Shown here: positions 42,797 through 53,850 of the stretch, piece after piece
Layout of the letters: every line of letters starts with the position of its first letter
Numbering within the stretch: the stretch's first letter is position 1
DNA from: Schistocephalus solidus
Taxonomy: Eukaryota > Platyhelminthes > Cestoda > Diphyllobothriidea > Diphyllobothriidae
Assembly (NCBI GenBank): GCA_017591395.1
Contig: WEDG01000795.1
Location: forward strand, 1 to 64,000
Direction: 5' to 3'
DNA: 64,000 nucleotides
The notes under the pieces: generated by a model
The model's input: the letters and a program-made list of their open reading frames with translations, nothing else
Databases searched by the model: none
Told to the model about the DNA's origin: nothing
Translations under genes and position numbers: made by a program

Positions 42797-43240
42797 TGAC
42801 CTAGCATCTCTTGGGCACCAATATACGTTGTTTTGTTTTTAAAAGTGTGCAAAATAAGGAGTGCGTTTTAAGCAAAAGGCTGTTTTTAAAGAGAGAGTAA
42901 TAGCAAACTCAGAAAAAAGCTATACTTTATACAAATTAATGTTTGATGGTAAAAAGTTTTAGGATCAAGAATAATCTGGCAGTAAGGGTCTTTCGAGAGT
43001 GTTCATTTGACAGAGTTAGAATCGACTGTGGTAGAGTCGAAGGACAGATTCCCACTAAACAGATGCTAGTGCATCATTCCGGGGTATGGTTTGGCCGATT
43101 AATTATACGTAGTTTTACTTATCTTTAAAAAGATGAAGATGGGTTAGGGGGACGAAAGGTTCAATGGTAAGAAACTTCCAATGCTATCAAACAGTTATCG
43201 TATTTTATTTGATAATATGACCTTGCTTATTGTCTGCATG
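42797..43240 (+). repeat. Dispersed repeat R1, copy 1
   Basis: It begins TATTGACCTAGCATCTCTTG and includes AAAAGTGTGCAAAAT, GGATCAAGAATAATCTG, GAGTGTTCATTTGACAGAG and GGCCGATTAATTATACG. The same blocks in order occur at 59370-60945 (plus, interrupted) and, on the minus strand, at 56100-56612. No coding capacity is seen, and ends are not defined well enough to name the class. Confidence 0.75.
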
Positions 43241-43499
43241 ATTCACCACGCAAATGACGCATGTGTGCAAACTCGAAGAAATCTTCAGTTATGAGTGAAC
43301 AATCGTGTCCACGGATAAATAAGAATGTCCATAACAGTCAACACCTCCTTTATCTATAGGATAATGAAAGCAAATTGACTTTAATTAGTCCACCGGGATA
43401 TGACAAAGACAGATAGATAGATGTTTCATCGATTACCAGGAAGGGCACTGTCATTGGAAAATAAAATAAATTAAAACGAGTGCAAAATCGTGTACAGTT

Positions 43500-43960
43500 A
43501 AGTTATAAATAGTAGGTCGGCTTCTTGGAGATGAAAAATGGCACAAGTCAGTGTGGTAAAAAAATAGATAAAAAGAGTAGACAGTGAAAAAGAAAGCTTT
43601 GGAAATTTTTATGGAAAAAGACATATGTTGAATGGGGTTTGTGGGTTTTTAAGGAGAAAAAAACTGTCGTGCCTGAGAGAAAAACATACGCGTGAGGTAG
43701 GAACGACATGCTGATGAGACCGTATGAGCATTTCAAAACACTCATAATCGTGGAAGAAACCATGTAACTACCAAGGTTACTTTTTCAGCACCGCAGTTGT
43801 GATCCCAATGCGTATTGACTGGCTATAAGCGTAACCTTCAAGGATGCTAGACAGGGGAAACCTTCGCAGGCATCATCCATATGCTTAGGGTCGAACGAGG
43901 AAAGGACCGTAGAGCACGTGAAGGTTATGGTATAATTGCCAGAGTAGCGACCATGATGCT
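43500..43960 (-). repeat. Dispersed repeat R2, copy 1
   Basis: On the minus strand it carries TTTTTCTCTCAGGCACGACA, AAAACCCACAAACCCC and CACTGTCTACTCTTTTTAT near 43560-43690. The plus-strand CTAGACAGGGGAAACCTTCG at ~43850 and GTCGAACGAGGAAAGGACCG at ~43890 complete it. The complementary order is found on the plus strand at 62390-62770. Weaker similarity to 44300-44520 suggests it may be the 3' tail of the LC LINE family. Confidence 0.65.
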
Positions 43961-44159
43961 CTCATTGCTTATTTCCCAGACCACCGAAAGAGGAACCCGA
44001 AACGATTGTCAACAGTCCGTGTGCAGTCGACACCAGGGAGAAGGTTAGGACCGCAAGCACCATTGCCTTAAGGTCTGGCAGATGCGATGGTGGACGAATT
44101 TCCAGCAGTTTGCAAAGGGTCAAGAAAGAGGAGAACCGTGATGACCGAGGGAAGTTATT

Positions 44160-45380
44160 TAGAATTTAGAATTTATATTTGGTTAGCACCGGCAATGCAC
44201 GGTAAAAACAAAAATTAGTAACGAAATAAAGTTATGACAATGTGTGCAGATAAAATGTACAAATACTTAATAATGTAGACAGAACATGTCCTGCTAGGTC
44301 AACAGTTAGCGATATTTTGAAATTGATGGTGAACTAGAAAAATAGACAGTGAAAAAAATGGAGGCAGAGTTCAAAAGGCCTTCATTTTGGAAAAGAAGGT
44401 AGGAGAAAAAACTGCTTACGAAGACAAGGTCAGGTAGTAGAGTAGGGTAATACTGCAGTAGCATTTCAGAATGAGATAGGGAAAGGTCGACATGGTTCAT
44501 TCTTGATCACTTAGGCGTATGAAACAAAATCTCACGAAAATGCGTCAATGAACTTAAATCCTCAGCATCTTAGGATCCAGAATTAAATTCTGATGATGGT
44601 AAGTATCCAAAGAAACGGTAACATTTTATACTGTGGACCACCGAATGTGTACGTCTGAATGACTTCATTGTTTGGATGACTGGTAATATAAGGAGACATC
44701 ATGGTTCATGAGGGACTCGAAGTAGTGAACATATAGTTTCAAGAGGTTCACTTAAATTCCCGATGGTCCTTTCTCCGAGTCATGGGGAAAGCTACTGGGA
44801 AAAAGATGAGGAAAAATTAAAAGGTTAATAGAATCAGTGTTAAGATAAATGTGCAGTCTTCGCTTGAATGCAGATAGACTAGTTAACGACCTAATTTCAA
44901 TTGGCAAGTTATTCCAAAGAAAACTATACCTAGAAGCAAAGAAGAGAGAGCGTTTACACGTGAAGGATGCAGGAGGAGGTATAATTAGTGCATAATTTCT
45001 TAGGTTATAAGGAAGACTAACGGGGGTAATGACAGAAAGCTTGGGGAGAGCTGAGCTATTATTTAGTCAGAAACGGAGACAAAAGCCTGCTTCCAGTCTC
45101 CTGGCCCAAATAAATTTTAGCTTCGCCAGCTGGCATCTGGTTGAGTAGGAAGCAGCTAAAAGAGTCGGAACAATTTGAGTCGACAATATTTCCAAATGAT
45201 GGTCAAAATCAAAAGGGGACGAAAACCAGCTACGAAGATCATCTTGTTAAGTAAAAATGGTACATGAGAAATAGACGACTGCTCTAAGAGGGCACATGAA
45301 TCAGTATTGCAGGTTGCTTCCGAGCGTAGTACGAAAGGATAATATGAAATCCGAAAATTAAGTAAGAAGAAGTCAACATA
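44160..45380 (-). mobile_element. LC (CR1-like) LINE, 3' fragment
   Basis: The minus strand at 45160-44750 encodes the end of the LC reverse-transcriptase ORF (PYNLRNYALIIPPPASFTCK, RSLFFASRYSFLWNNLPIEI). It parallels the copy at 45995-45618 (PYNLRNSSLIIPPPISFTSK). A 3' untranslated region follows to about 44160. It is 5'-truncated and lies directly downstream of the longer LC copy, in tandem. Confidence 0.75.
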
Positions 45381-48300
45381 ATGCACTCAGGGGTGCTAGT
45401 TGGCATGAGAATCGATGATGAATCTCAGGCCTGCACAGCTCAGTATTCAGGTTGTAATTCTGATGATGGTTATTGGCATTTGAAACGGAGTTGCTTTAAA
45501 ACGAGCGCGCAATATGACGTAATTGTTTGGCAATCATTTTACGGAGGCATGCGTTATGAAGACATAACAGTTCGTGGGGTAAACGATGCATGGAAGATGT
45601 AATTTAGAGACGGTCTTCTAAATTCCCGATTTTCTTTTCTCGGGGTCATGGAGGAAGCTGTTCGGGAAGGAAGAGGAAAATAAAAAGGTTAATTGAATCA
45701 GTGTTAAGATAAATAAGCAGTCTTCAATTAAAAGAAGACAGGTTATTTGAAACCCTACATTGATTGGCAGGTTATTCCATAGAAAGCAATACCTGGAAGC
45801 AAAGAACAGAGAGCGTTTGGATGTGAAGGATATAGGAGGCGGTATAATAAGTGAAGAGTTCCGTAGGTTGTATGGACGACTAATGAGGGTTAGGGCTACA
45901 ATTTGGGGAATATTTGAATTATAATTAAGGCAATTAATGAGGCAGAAGCCAGTTTCCAGTCTCCGAACCCATAGAAATTGTAGATTAGCTGGCACTTATT
46001 CGAGTACGAAGTAGTTGAAATGTTCATAGGTAAGAGTTTCCGAGTAAAATGTCTTAACACATTTTCAATTTTAGAACAGCTACACGCGGTCATTAAACCA
46101 AAAAATGGACAGCAATGTTCAAGAAGGGGAAGAACAAACATTCGATAAATTCTTAATTTAATTACAGGAAGATAAAAATTATAAGAGATAAAGCCGAAAA
46201 TCTGGGCAGCCTTGGCCGTAATTCTATCGGCATGAGGTGACAGATCTAAATTATTTGTGGAGCTTAAACTTAAGTCCTTGATGCTGTAACATGCAGTAAT
46301 TTCATTTGACACGTTGAGCTCCACGTGGAAAGAGCAAGCAAGTCTGCATAGATTTCTTCTAAGAATCGTTAGGCCATAGATCACCCGCATAAATAAAAGA
46401 CTGAGAGGGTTTAAATGTGAATGATACATCATCAATGTAAAGCAAAAACAAAAGAGAACCTAGCACGGTGCCTTGGAGGACACCGCTTACAATAGGCGTC
46501 TCAGCTGAAAATGAGGACCACACTAAGACCTTTTGTTTCCGATTGGTTATATATGAGGAAAGGAAATCAGTAAGAGGACTACGAAGTCCTTAAGCTTCTA
46601 AATTAACTATGAGTCTCCTTTGAGGCACTTTATCAAAGGCCTTTCTAAGATCAAAATAGAAAACGATCACAGAAAGATGATCACTTGAAAATAGATGTTA
46701 ATAGATTTAGAAAAGACATGTGACATGTTTAAAAAGAGTGATCAGGTAAGAAGCCATGTTAGGAAGAGCTAAGATGTTGATTGGTTATGCAAAAATCTGT
46801 AATTTATAGGGTATTTAGTTTTCAAAGAGCTTAGCAAGAGAAGGTGTTTTATGAACACAGCGATAATTTTGAACACCCAAGCGTAAGCCAGTTTCAACTA
46901 CTGGAATAATAATAGAGGGTTTTCCAATAATCAGGAAAGAAACCGTTCTCGAGAAAAACTGAGAACACTTTGCTCAGCAAAGGGGGAAAATCACTTACCC
47001 GTTAAATAAAGGAATTTGGGATGTTGTCGGTTCCAACTGCGTGTGATGGATTAAGTTGGCTTATCTGTTTCTGAATATTTTTAGGAACGAAATAAATGTT
47101 TTTGAGAAACTCATAAAATGTCAGAAAAATTGAAGGGATGGGATTGGTTTCGAGGGTAAAATGCTTGGCATAGAAGGAATTTAACATTTATACTTTGTCC
47201 AAAACCTCTGTAATGAAATTATGATTGCAATCGAGTAAGAGTGGAATGACTTTTTGGGATTTAGCGGAAGAAAGGAGGTGGAACACTTAATCAACAGCTC
47301 TGGACGTATTGGCATCGCTAATGCTACGCCCATCTCGCGTGATCCTCATTTTTGAAGCTTATTCACATATTTTTGCGATTTTTAAGTGGACCGATAACAA
47401 ACTTATGGACGGATCTTTAAGCTGCTTTCGTAATTTTTTAAGTCGATTTTGAAGAAAGTGTGGAACCGTGGAAGCATCATTTTTTATAAAGGTCTTTTGT
47501 GGAATGAAATTGAGGAGGCCTTCTGGTAGGCCATTATTTAAAAAGCGTGGCCAATCCAGAGTGCTTGTAAAGTCATTTAGTATTTCTTTGTTAACGTGAG
47601 CAAAGTAGAAATAGGCACGATTTATTTTTTGTGATTATTGAGGAGAAGATTTGAAAAAAATAAATTAGTGCGTTATCACTTGTTAAATGTTTAAATGGAA
47701 ATTCATAAGCAAGGGATGGACGCAATTGGTAAAAATCCAATTTAAAATAGTATATTTTCTTGTCAATGAGCTGAAAAATCGAGACATTTTTGAAAAGTAA
47801 ATCCTGTTCAACAAGTTCTCAAATCTTGGCGGAGAAAGTATTTGTATGCCAGACGATTTCTGGCAAATTAAAATTTCCTACAATTATTTGGACATCAAAC
47901 AGAGCTTCTGTAAATTTTTCAAAGAGTTCACACAGTTGGCTTTCATTGCCGGAATAACAAGGTGGATTAAATGTACAACCAATTATGTTTTTTTTCGTGT
48001 GCGGGAGGATGACGGAAAAATGAAACAAGTATTTACGGAAAACAAAGAAATGCTAAGATCAGAAGGGGAACCTACAAGAGACGATTTAACGTAAAGAAGA
48101 CAACCAACGCCAAGTTTTTCAACGCTGCTTTGTCGATATAAACTTAAATTATCTAAAGCTAGCGTGGAGTCTGAACATAGAGCACGAGCCTAAGATTATC
48201 TGATGCACAAAAAATCTGGGTCAAACTCAATAGCTACAGTTCTTAGCTCAGTCATATTTTTCATGACTGATATCGATTGAGTGAAACTATACTGAGGGTA

Positions 48301-48655
48301 ATTTTGAACGCGGGATAGGCTTATTAGTGATTATAAAAAAGGAAGACTCGTTTATGGGGAAGTAAACTGTAGGGAAGAAGGTTTTACCAGAAATTAAAAT
48401 AGCTGCAGTCTACCATTTGCTAAGCATTTACTATTAACTAAATTAGCATTACTGTGGAGAAACATATTTGGTTGTTATACATTACGCAAAAGGCTATTTT
48501 CTGCGTTAGCTAAAATAGAAGAAGGCCTTGAAATAGGATTTTAAAGAATATTGAAATAATATGGCGATAGGAGAAGATTTGAAATTGCAACATGTGGTTT
48601 TGGAAAACTGTTACCATAAAGGGTAGAGATAATTAATTGGGGAGCCTGATAAGCT
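45381..48655 (-). mobile_element. LC (CR1-like) LINE, main copy, downstream part
   Basis: A minus-strand non-LTR element of a family different from LZ. It runs from the endonuclease (~48350 to ~47800) through RT to the C-terminus at 45618 and a 3' untranslated region that ends near 45381. Its upstream part is separated by the LZ insertion at 48658 and appears to resume at 52548. Confidence 0.75.
45618..48350 (-). pseudogene. LC ORF2: endonuclease and reverse transcriptase
   Basis: Reading leftward, the endonuclease pieces are EFDPDFLCI (~48220) and VQIIVGNFNLPEIVW (~47880, the GDFN-type motif as GNFN). The RT start LNPSHAVGTDNIPNSFI lies at ~47010-47060. Motif A is FDLRKAFDKVPQRRLI (~46640), and motif B with catalytic site is SGVLQGTVLGSLLFLLYIDD (~46430-46490), where YIDD is intact. 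After this come YRMFVLPLLEHC (~46120) and the CR1-like C-terminus FASRYCFLWNNLPI. Numerous stops and frameshifts make it non-functional. CR1/jockey-like assignment rests on these motifs. Confidence 0.78.
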
Positions 48656-49300
48656 TTTGGGTTGGGATGATTTCTAAGGAAACAGTGTGTATGTATAGTA
48701 GATACTGGAGGGGGTGTAGGGGTACTAGTTAGGGGTAGCACCACACAGATAGCATTTGTCACTCCATTTGTCTCGTACAGGTGGTGAATGCTCCTGTTGC
48801 CGCCCCTAACTGGTACCCAAATCTAACCTGTGGCTCCTCGAAGTTGGGTCCTTCCCTGCGGTCACACCCCGGGCAACCGTCACGACTGGCGAGCTAAACC
48901 AGGTGAGGTTCTCCGGTGTTTTGTGTGCCTCCACACCCGGTATGTCTGACTGCCGAACTTCCCACCTTCCCCCTCTCAAAAAGTCCTACGGTGGGGGCGA
49001 CAGCAACCCGTAGGCGGTCCAGGCTAACTCGGGTCGTTCTCCCACTAATACAAAACCATGACCCATAGTGGAGTTCGGCAGCCGTCTGGGATGTCCGAGC
49101 AGCCCTATTTAGGGACAGCACTGCTTGCCTCCTCGCGGAGGAAGGGACTAGAAAAGATGCCCTCAATAAATGCTGGTTATCACGTCGTCTGCATTCGGTC
49201 GCGGCTCGCAGATTGCAAAATACGCGGTCGTAAAACTCAAACAAACAACAATACTCCCCGTCCCCATCCCCCTCGCCATACCCCCCAGGCTGTTCGGGTG

Positions 49301-50110
49301 AGTCCACTCACACTAGCAGCCTGGAACGTTCGTTCCCTTTTAGACAATCCTAGGAGAAACCCGCCGGAACGGAGGAGGGTGCTGGTCGCTCGGGAACTGG
49401 CGCGCTACAAGTTAAACATTGCTGCTCTCAGCGAAACCCGATTCTCTGAGAAGGGTCAGCTGGAGGAGTTGGGTGCCGGCTGCACCTTCGTATAGAGTGG
49501 CCGGCCAAAGGCAGAGCGACGCGACTCTAGTGTTGCCTTTGCCATCCGGAACGAAAGCGTGGGACGTCTACCCGGTCTGCCGCAGGGTATCAATGATCGC
49601 CTAATGAGCCTCCGCCTGCCTCTTCGGGGAGACCAGTTCGCCACCATCATCAGCGCCTACGCTCCCCCAATGACGAGCTCTGAGTCGGCGAAGGACGAAT
49701 TCTACGAGGACCTGCACGCCCTGCTGGCGACTGTGCTGGAAGAGGACAAGTTGATTGTCCTTGGTGACTTCAACGCCCGCGTCGGGACGGACCACGCTGC
49801 CTGGCAGGGAGTGCTCGGTCCCCACGGTCTCGGTAGCTGTAACGATAACGGCCTTATTCTTCTGCAAACGTGTGCAGATCATCGTCTCCTGCTGACCAAC
49901 ACGTTGCGCCTTCCGGTGCGGGAGAAGGCCACGTGGATGCACCCTCGGTCGTGGCGCTGGCATCTGCTGGACTATGTTCTCGTCTGGAGGTGATATCGAC
50001 AGGACGTGCTGGTAACCAAGGCGATCCGCGATGCCGATGTTTGGACAGATCACCGCCTCGTCATCTCCCACATGAGGCTCCAACTGCAACACAGACGAAG
50101 GCCCCAAGGT
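49301..50110 (+). pseudogene. LZ endonuclease domain (copy D)
   Basis: [18 protein letters not shown], then [15 protein letters not shown] (conserved Glu kept), [20 protein letters not shown] and [14 protein letters not shown] (~49494) follows GAGCTFV, the frame shifts near 49560, and a TGA (~49991) precedes [11 protein letters not shown] and WTDHRLVIS. The catalytic-type residues survive, so decay is recent compared with copy A. The enzyme nicks target DNA for priming. Confidence 0.82.
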
Positions 50111-50199
50111 AAGAAGCCGCCAGGTAAGTTAAATACTCTTTTGTTAAATTTGCCTACTTACTGATTTCGGCAACCAAATAACCGAGAAACTGGAGGACC

Positions 50200-51665
50200 T
50201 GCATGCTCCAGATGATAATGCTATCATGGAGACACGAAGGTGTCAACTGCGAAATAACATCCACTCCACCACCCTCGAAGTCCTCGGACGCGCACGCCGT
50301 CAACAGCAGGACAGTTTTGACGACAATGACGCCGACATCAGCAAAGGAGCATGGACCTATTCGCAGCAGGTTGTGCTAATTTTGGATCAACAATCAGTAC
50401 AGCCAAAACGGTTGTCATGCACCAGCCGCCACCCAGCGTGGAATACAATGCTCCTCGAATCAATGTCAACGTTGCTCAACTCAAAAACGTGGAAACCTTC
50501 GCTTATCTAGGAAGCACGCTGTCACGCAACACGAGAATCGATGATGAGGTTGCCCAACGGATCTTTAAAGCTAGTCAGGCCTTCGGCTTGCTGCAGGACT
50601 CCGTGTGGAATCGCCACGGTATTCACCTGAACACCAAACTGAAGATGTATAAGGCCGTCTTCTGACGACACTCATTTACTGAGCGGAGAGCTGGACCGTC
50701 TACTCGAACCAAGCAAGGAAGCTGAATCACTTTCATCTCAGCTGCCTCCGCAGAATACTGAAGCTGAAATGGCAAGAGAGGATCCTGGACACGGAAGTCA
50801 TGGAGCGGACCGGAATCCTCAGCATTCACGCCATGCTGAGGCAAGTGCAACTGCGATGGAGCGGCCACCTGGTAAGAACGGACGACGAGCGACTACCCAA
50901 ACGACGTTTCTACGGAGATGTCGTTACGGGTTCTTGCCGACAAGGAGGTCAATAACGACGCTACAAGGACACTTTGAAGAAAGCGCTGAGGCAACTGCAA
51001 ATCAACCCGGCGACCTGGGAGGACCTCGCCCAGGATAGACCGGCATGGAAAAGATCCGTGATGACTGTTTCGGCAATCTATGAGGCCAACCGGATCGCCA
51101 CCGCCAGGGCCAAAAGAGCAGCATGAAAGTCACCAGCGCCCCGGACCAACATCGTTGATGCCCAGGCCCTGCCAACATGCCCACGCTGTCAACGCATCTT
51201 CCGCACACGAATCAGCCTGTTCGGACATCATCGGAGGCAATGCACCAAAAATCCGACAATTCAAACTTCTGTGTCAAATTCGGCCAACCTTCCTTCAGAC
51301 TCCCCCACCCTCACTCCTGGAATCAATTTCATTACTCCCACCATAATAGAGACCACATCCCTCTACTCATCGCTTTTTACCCCAACCACCGCAACCACTA
51401 CCGCCTTCGCCTTTACTACCACCACCACCATCAGCAATGGGGACTCTCTCCCAAACTGTCCTCAATGCGACCGCACACTCACGTCACGCATCGGCCTGGT
51501 CGGTCACTTGCGAATCCATAGTAAATAGACTGGTGAACCAGTGCTTGGAGCACAAACACACATCCGAGATCGCCGTCTCCACTGCCCTCACTGTCCTTGC
51601 GCATTAAGTCATCGCATGGGCATATTCAGTCACATGCGCATTCACAACAACCTGCGGTAAACCAT
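50200..51665 (+). pseudogene. LZ RT C-terminal remnant and zinc-finger tail (copy D)
   Basis: After the deletion junction (~50345) the frame gives [60 protein letters not shown] and, after a frameshift near 50665, RRILKLKWQ. The finger part has CPRCQRIFRTRISLFGHHRR and CPQCDRTLTSRIGLVGHLRI, then a TAG (~51526). One more weak pair runs to ~51660. It lacks motifs A, B and FADD, so it has no polymerase capacity. Confidence 0.8.
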
Positions 51666-52547
51666 CGGAGGCTAAGCTACATCAGCGCACACTACCTACA
51701 CCAATACACCGACAACACCCTCACAATCACCATGTACCTGAGTATATCACGGTTTCCCAGAAACCGTCGCTAGGACGGCTGCCAATCTGACGCTTACACC
51801 AGACCACGCCGTCGGCTCAGTGTATGTGCTGTGTGTGTCGAGTGGCTGACCATTGGACTGGGAGTCAGACGGCGATGGCTGCTCCATATCCCCTGAGTTA
51901 GTGAATCCTGATGTGTGCGTTATGGGGGCCAGGTCGTGCTGTGGCGTGCGAAGAATGGTAGGCCAATCCGTCAGCCTATGCGCTTACTCCCACATCAGGC
52001 AACTGACCGGCTCGAACAGTGGTCTGATTGTGGGGGTGGGGGAGAGAGTGAGGTCGACAGCTCAGCGCATTTTCCTCACTATAAACAATCTGACGCGCTT
52101 GAAACTATCACGCTGCGCTAAAAGCCGTGGCTTGGAAGGTTGCGAACTGACGGGATAACTCGGACCGCGTGGTCAACCAATGTGTATTTTGTGTGGAGTG
52201 GCTGACTGGCGGGCTGAGAGTCAGGCTGCAATAGCTCCTTCTTAATGTGGCTTTTATGGCACTCCCACTCCGTGGGATTCCCGAGCCAGGTGTGGTTGTT
52301 CGCCCAGGGGCGGCTCTGGCCGCGCCAGCCCTCTGCGTCCTCTCCCACCTCCGGTCTTCTTGACTCTGTCATGACACCGGGTTCAGGTGGGGGAGGAGGA
52401 GAGTGTGCGGTAGCTGCAGCGCAAGGCTATTATCATTTAAAACTAATTCACGCGCATGTCACCGTCCCTGCACCACCCTTCCGTGGAGCATACGGTGGAC
52501 ATTGTCGAAATCGACGGTCGAACTATCGTGAGATGCTGGAGAGTTAG

Positions 52548-53850
52548 GAGGTTCCCCAACTTTAATGACGTTTTTTAATTTTTTGAACTTAAGTTAGGAG
52601 CATAATTAGACTTTCCAGGTTATTGATAAATTTAGTAGTTTGAACAGCTGAGACCGGAGTGGATAACGTGGAATGGGAACGAGGCGGACTTGACCCAGTT
52701 TTTTGGACTAAGTCAACAGTAGGAATAGAAGGAAAACTTCTTGGAAACGGAGAAGCAGTTGGTCTTGGCATTTTAGACGGAGTCACTGATTTTAAAGTTG
52801 GGCTTACGAAATGGTTTAAAGCTTTTTAGTTTAAAATTCTTATTTGTGAGGTAGAAGGCGTTAATGGATTGGTTGGAAGAAAAGTGGAAGGTGAAGTTAA
52901 GGGGGTTTTGAACCGGGCACCAGAGGAGATTACTTTACCGTCTCGTTGTGATTTGCATAGCCATGACCGAACTAATGGATAATAAACTGAGAGGCCATAT
53001 ACCTATGTGAGCGGGGAGGCCCATTTATTCGCTGCATCGGTGTAAGATCACCAAAAAGCAAAACAATTTACATCTTGCAGATAACGAGAAATGTGATCTC
53101 ATTGTGCAAAGATGGAGTCCACCTCGATTGGTAAAAAAAGAGTTACTGGTATAGGTGGATGTTTTCTACCTGAGGAAGGGCGTTTGGCTTCCGTTATTTT
53201 GTAGTTGAAGCCGCAAGAGTACAGAAAGTCTACGGCAACGTCCATAGGTCATCTGTCTCGGGAAACATTTTTTTAAAGAAAACTATAAATTCTTTTCTTT
53301 CGGTCTAATGTTTCACTGGCAACCAAATGGATGAGATTCCGGTGCTGATATTCCTCAGAGGGAATAGCAGAGATGCCACCGTCGAATAAGTACCCCAGTA
53401 TAGAGCGAACTGATCCGAACTTTAACATACAGTCATTACAATTTTGTACAGCGGAATGATCAAGATACGTAGCTTTAACAACTGGTTGCGTATGCATAGC
53501 ACTGCTGTGAGTACTAGGTTCATCCAAACAACGTTTCGGTTCAATGGCTGAGAGCGTGTGACGAGCTGAGATTTTTGCTCTCGTTTTTCCTTGGAGGAGG
53601 ATGTAATTTGTTTAACCTTTGGAAAAAAAAAAACAGACAAATGATTTTCTGCTACAGCCAAGCAGATCTTGAGATCGGATTTCAGCGAGAATTTAATGGT
53701 TGTCAAAATATACACCATTCGAGGGCGGCTACCGTCATCAAACGGTGTATATATTGCAGAATTCAATTGAGCAATCAGCAGGCAAAAATTGGCAAAACTC
53801 AAAAGGAGAATGACAATACTTCCTATCAGACTAAATAAAAGAAACAAATG
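52548..53850 (-). pseudogene. Probable upstream (ORF1) part of the LC LINE
   Basis: The minus strand carries a Pro/Ser/Thr-rich piece, PSKMPRPTASPFPRSFPSIP (~52780), upstream of the split point. Further upstream are short frames including HRNLIHLVASETLDRKKRIY (53273-53527) and KVKQITSSSKEKREQKSQLV (~53640). Position and strand fit the 5' part of the LC element whose ORF2 lies at 48350-45618. No RNA-recognition or zinc-knuckle motif could be made out, so the ORF1 call is inference from context. Confidence 0.45.

Larger units (their letters stand above)
48658..52540 (+). mobile_element. LZ LINE lacking the RT core (copy D)
   Basis: It starts GGGTTGGGATGAT, as in copy A, and ends in the LZ tail (GACGGTCGAACTATCGTG). 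Length is ~3.9 kb against ~5.35 kb for copy A, because a deletion at ~50345 joins DNDADISK of the pre-RT region to [16 protein letters not shown] after the catalytic site. The LC element on the opposite strand continues on both sides, so this is a nested insertion. Confidence 0.85.

Noticed and set aside
43711..43750. CTGATGA as a further hammerhead
   Set aside because: No GAAA strand at the right distance and no closing stems.
44593..44620. CTGATGATGG...CCAAAGAAAC in the LC 3' region as a hammerhead
   Set aside because: Stem II would be three pairs with two extra bases before GAAA, no stem I pairs, and the tandem copy at 45461 does not keep it.
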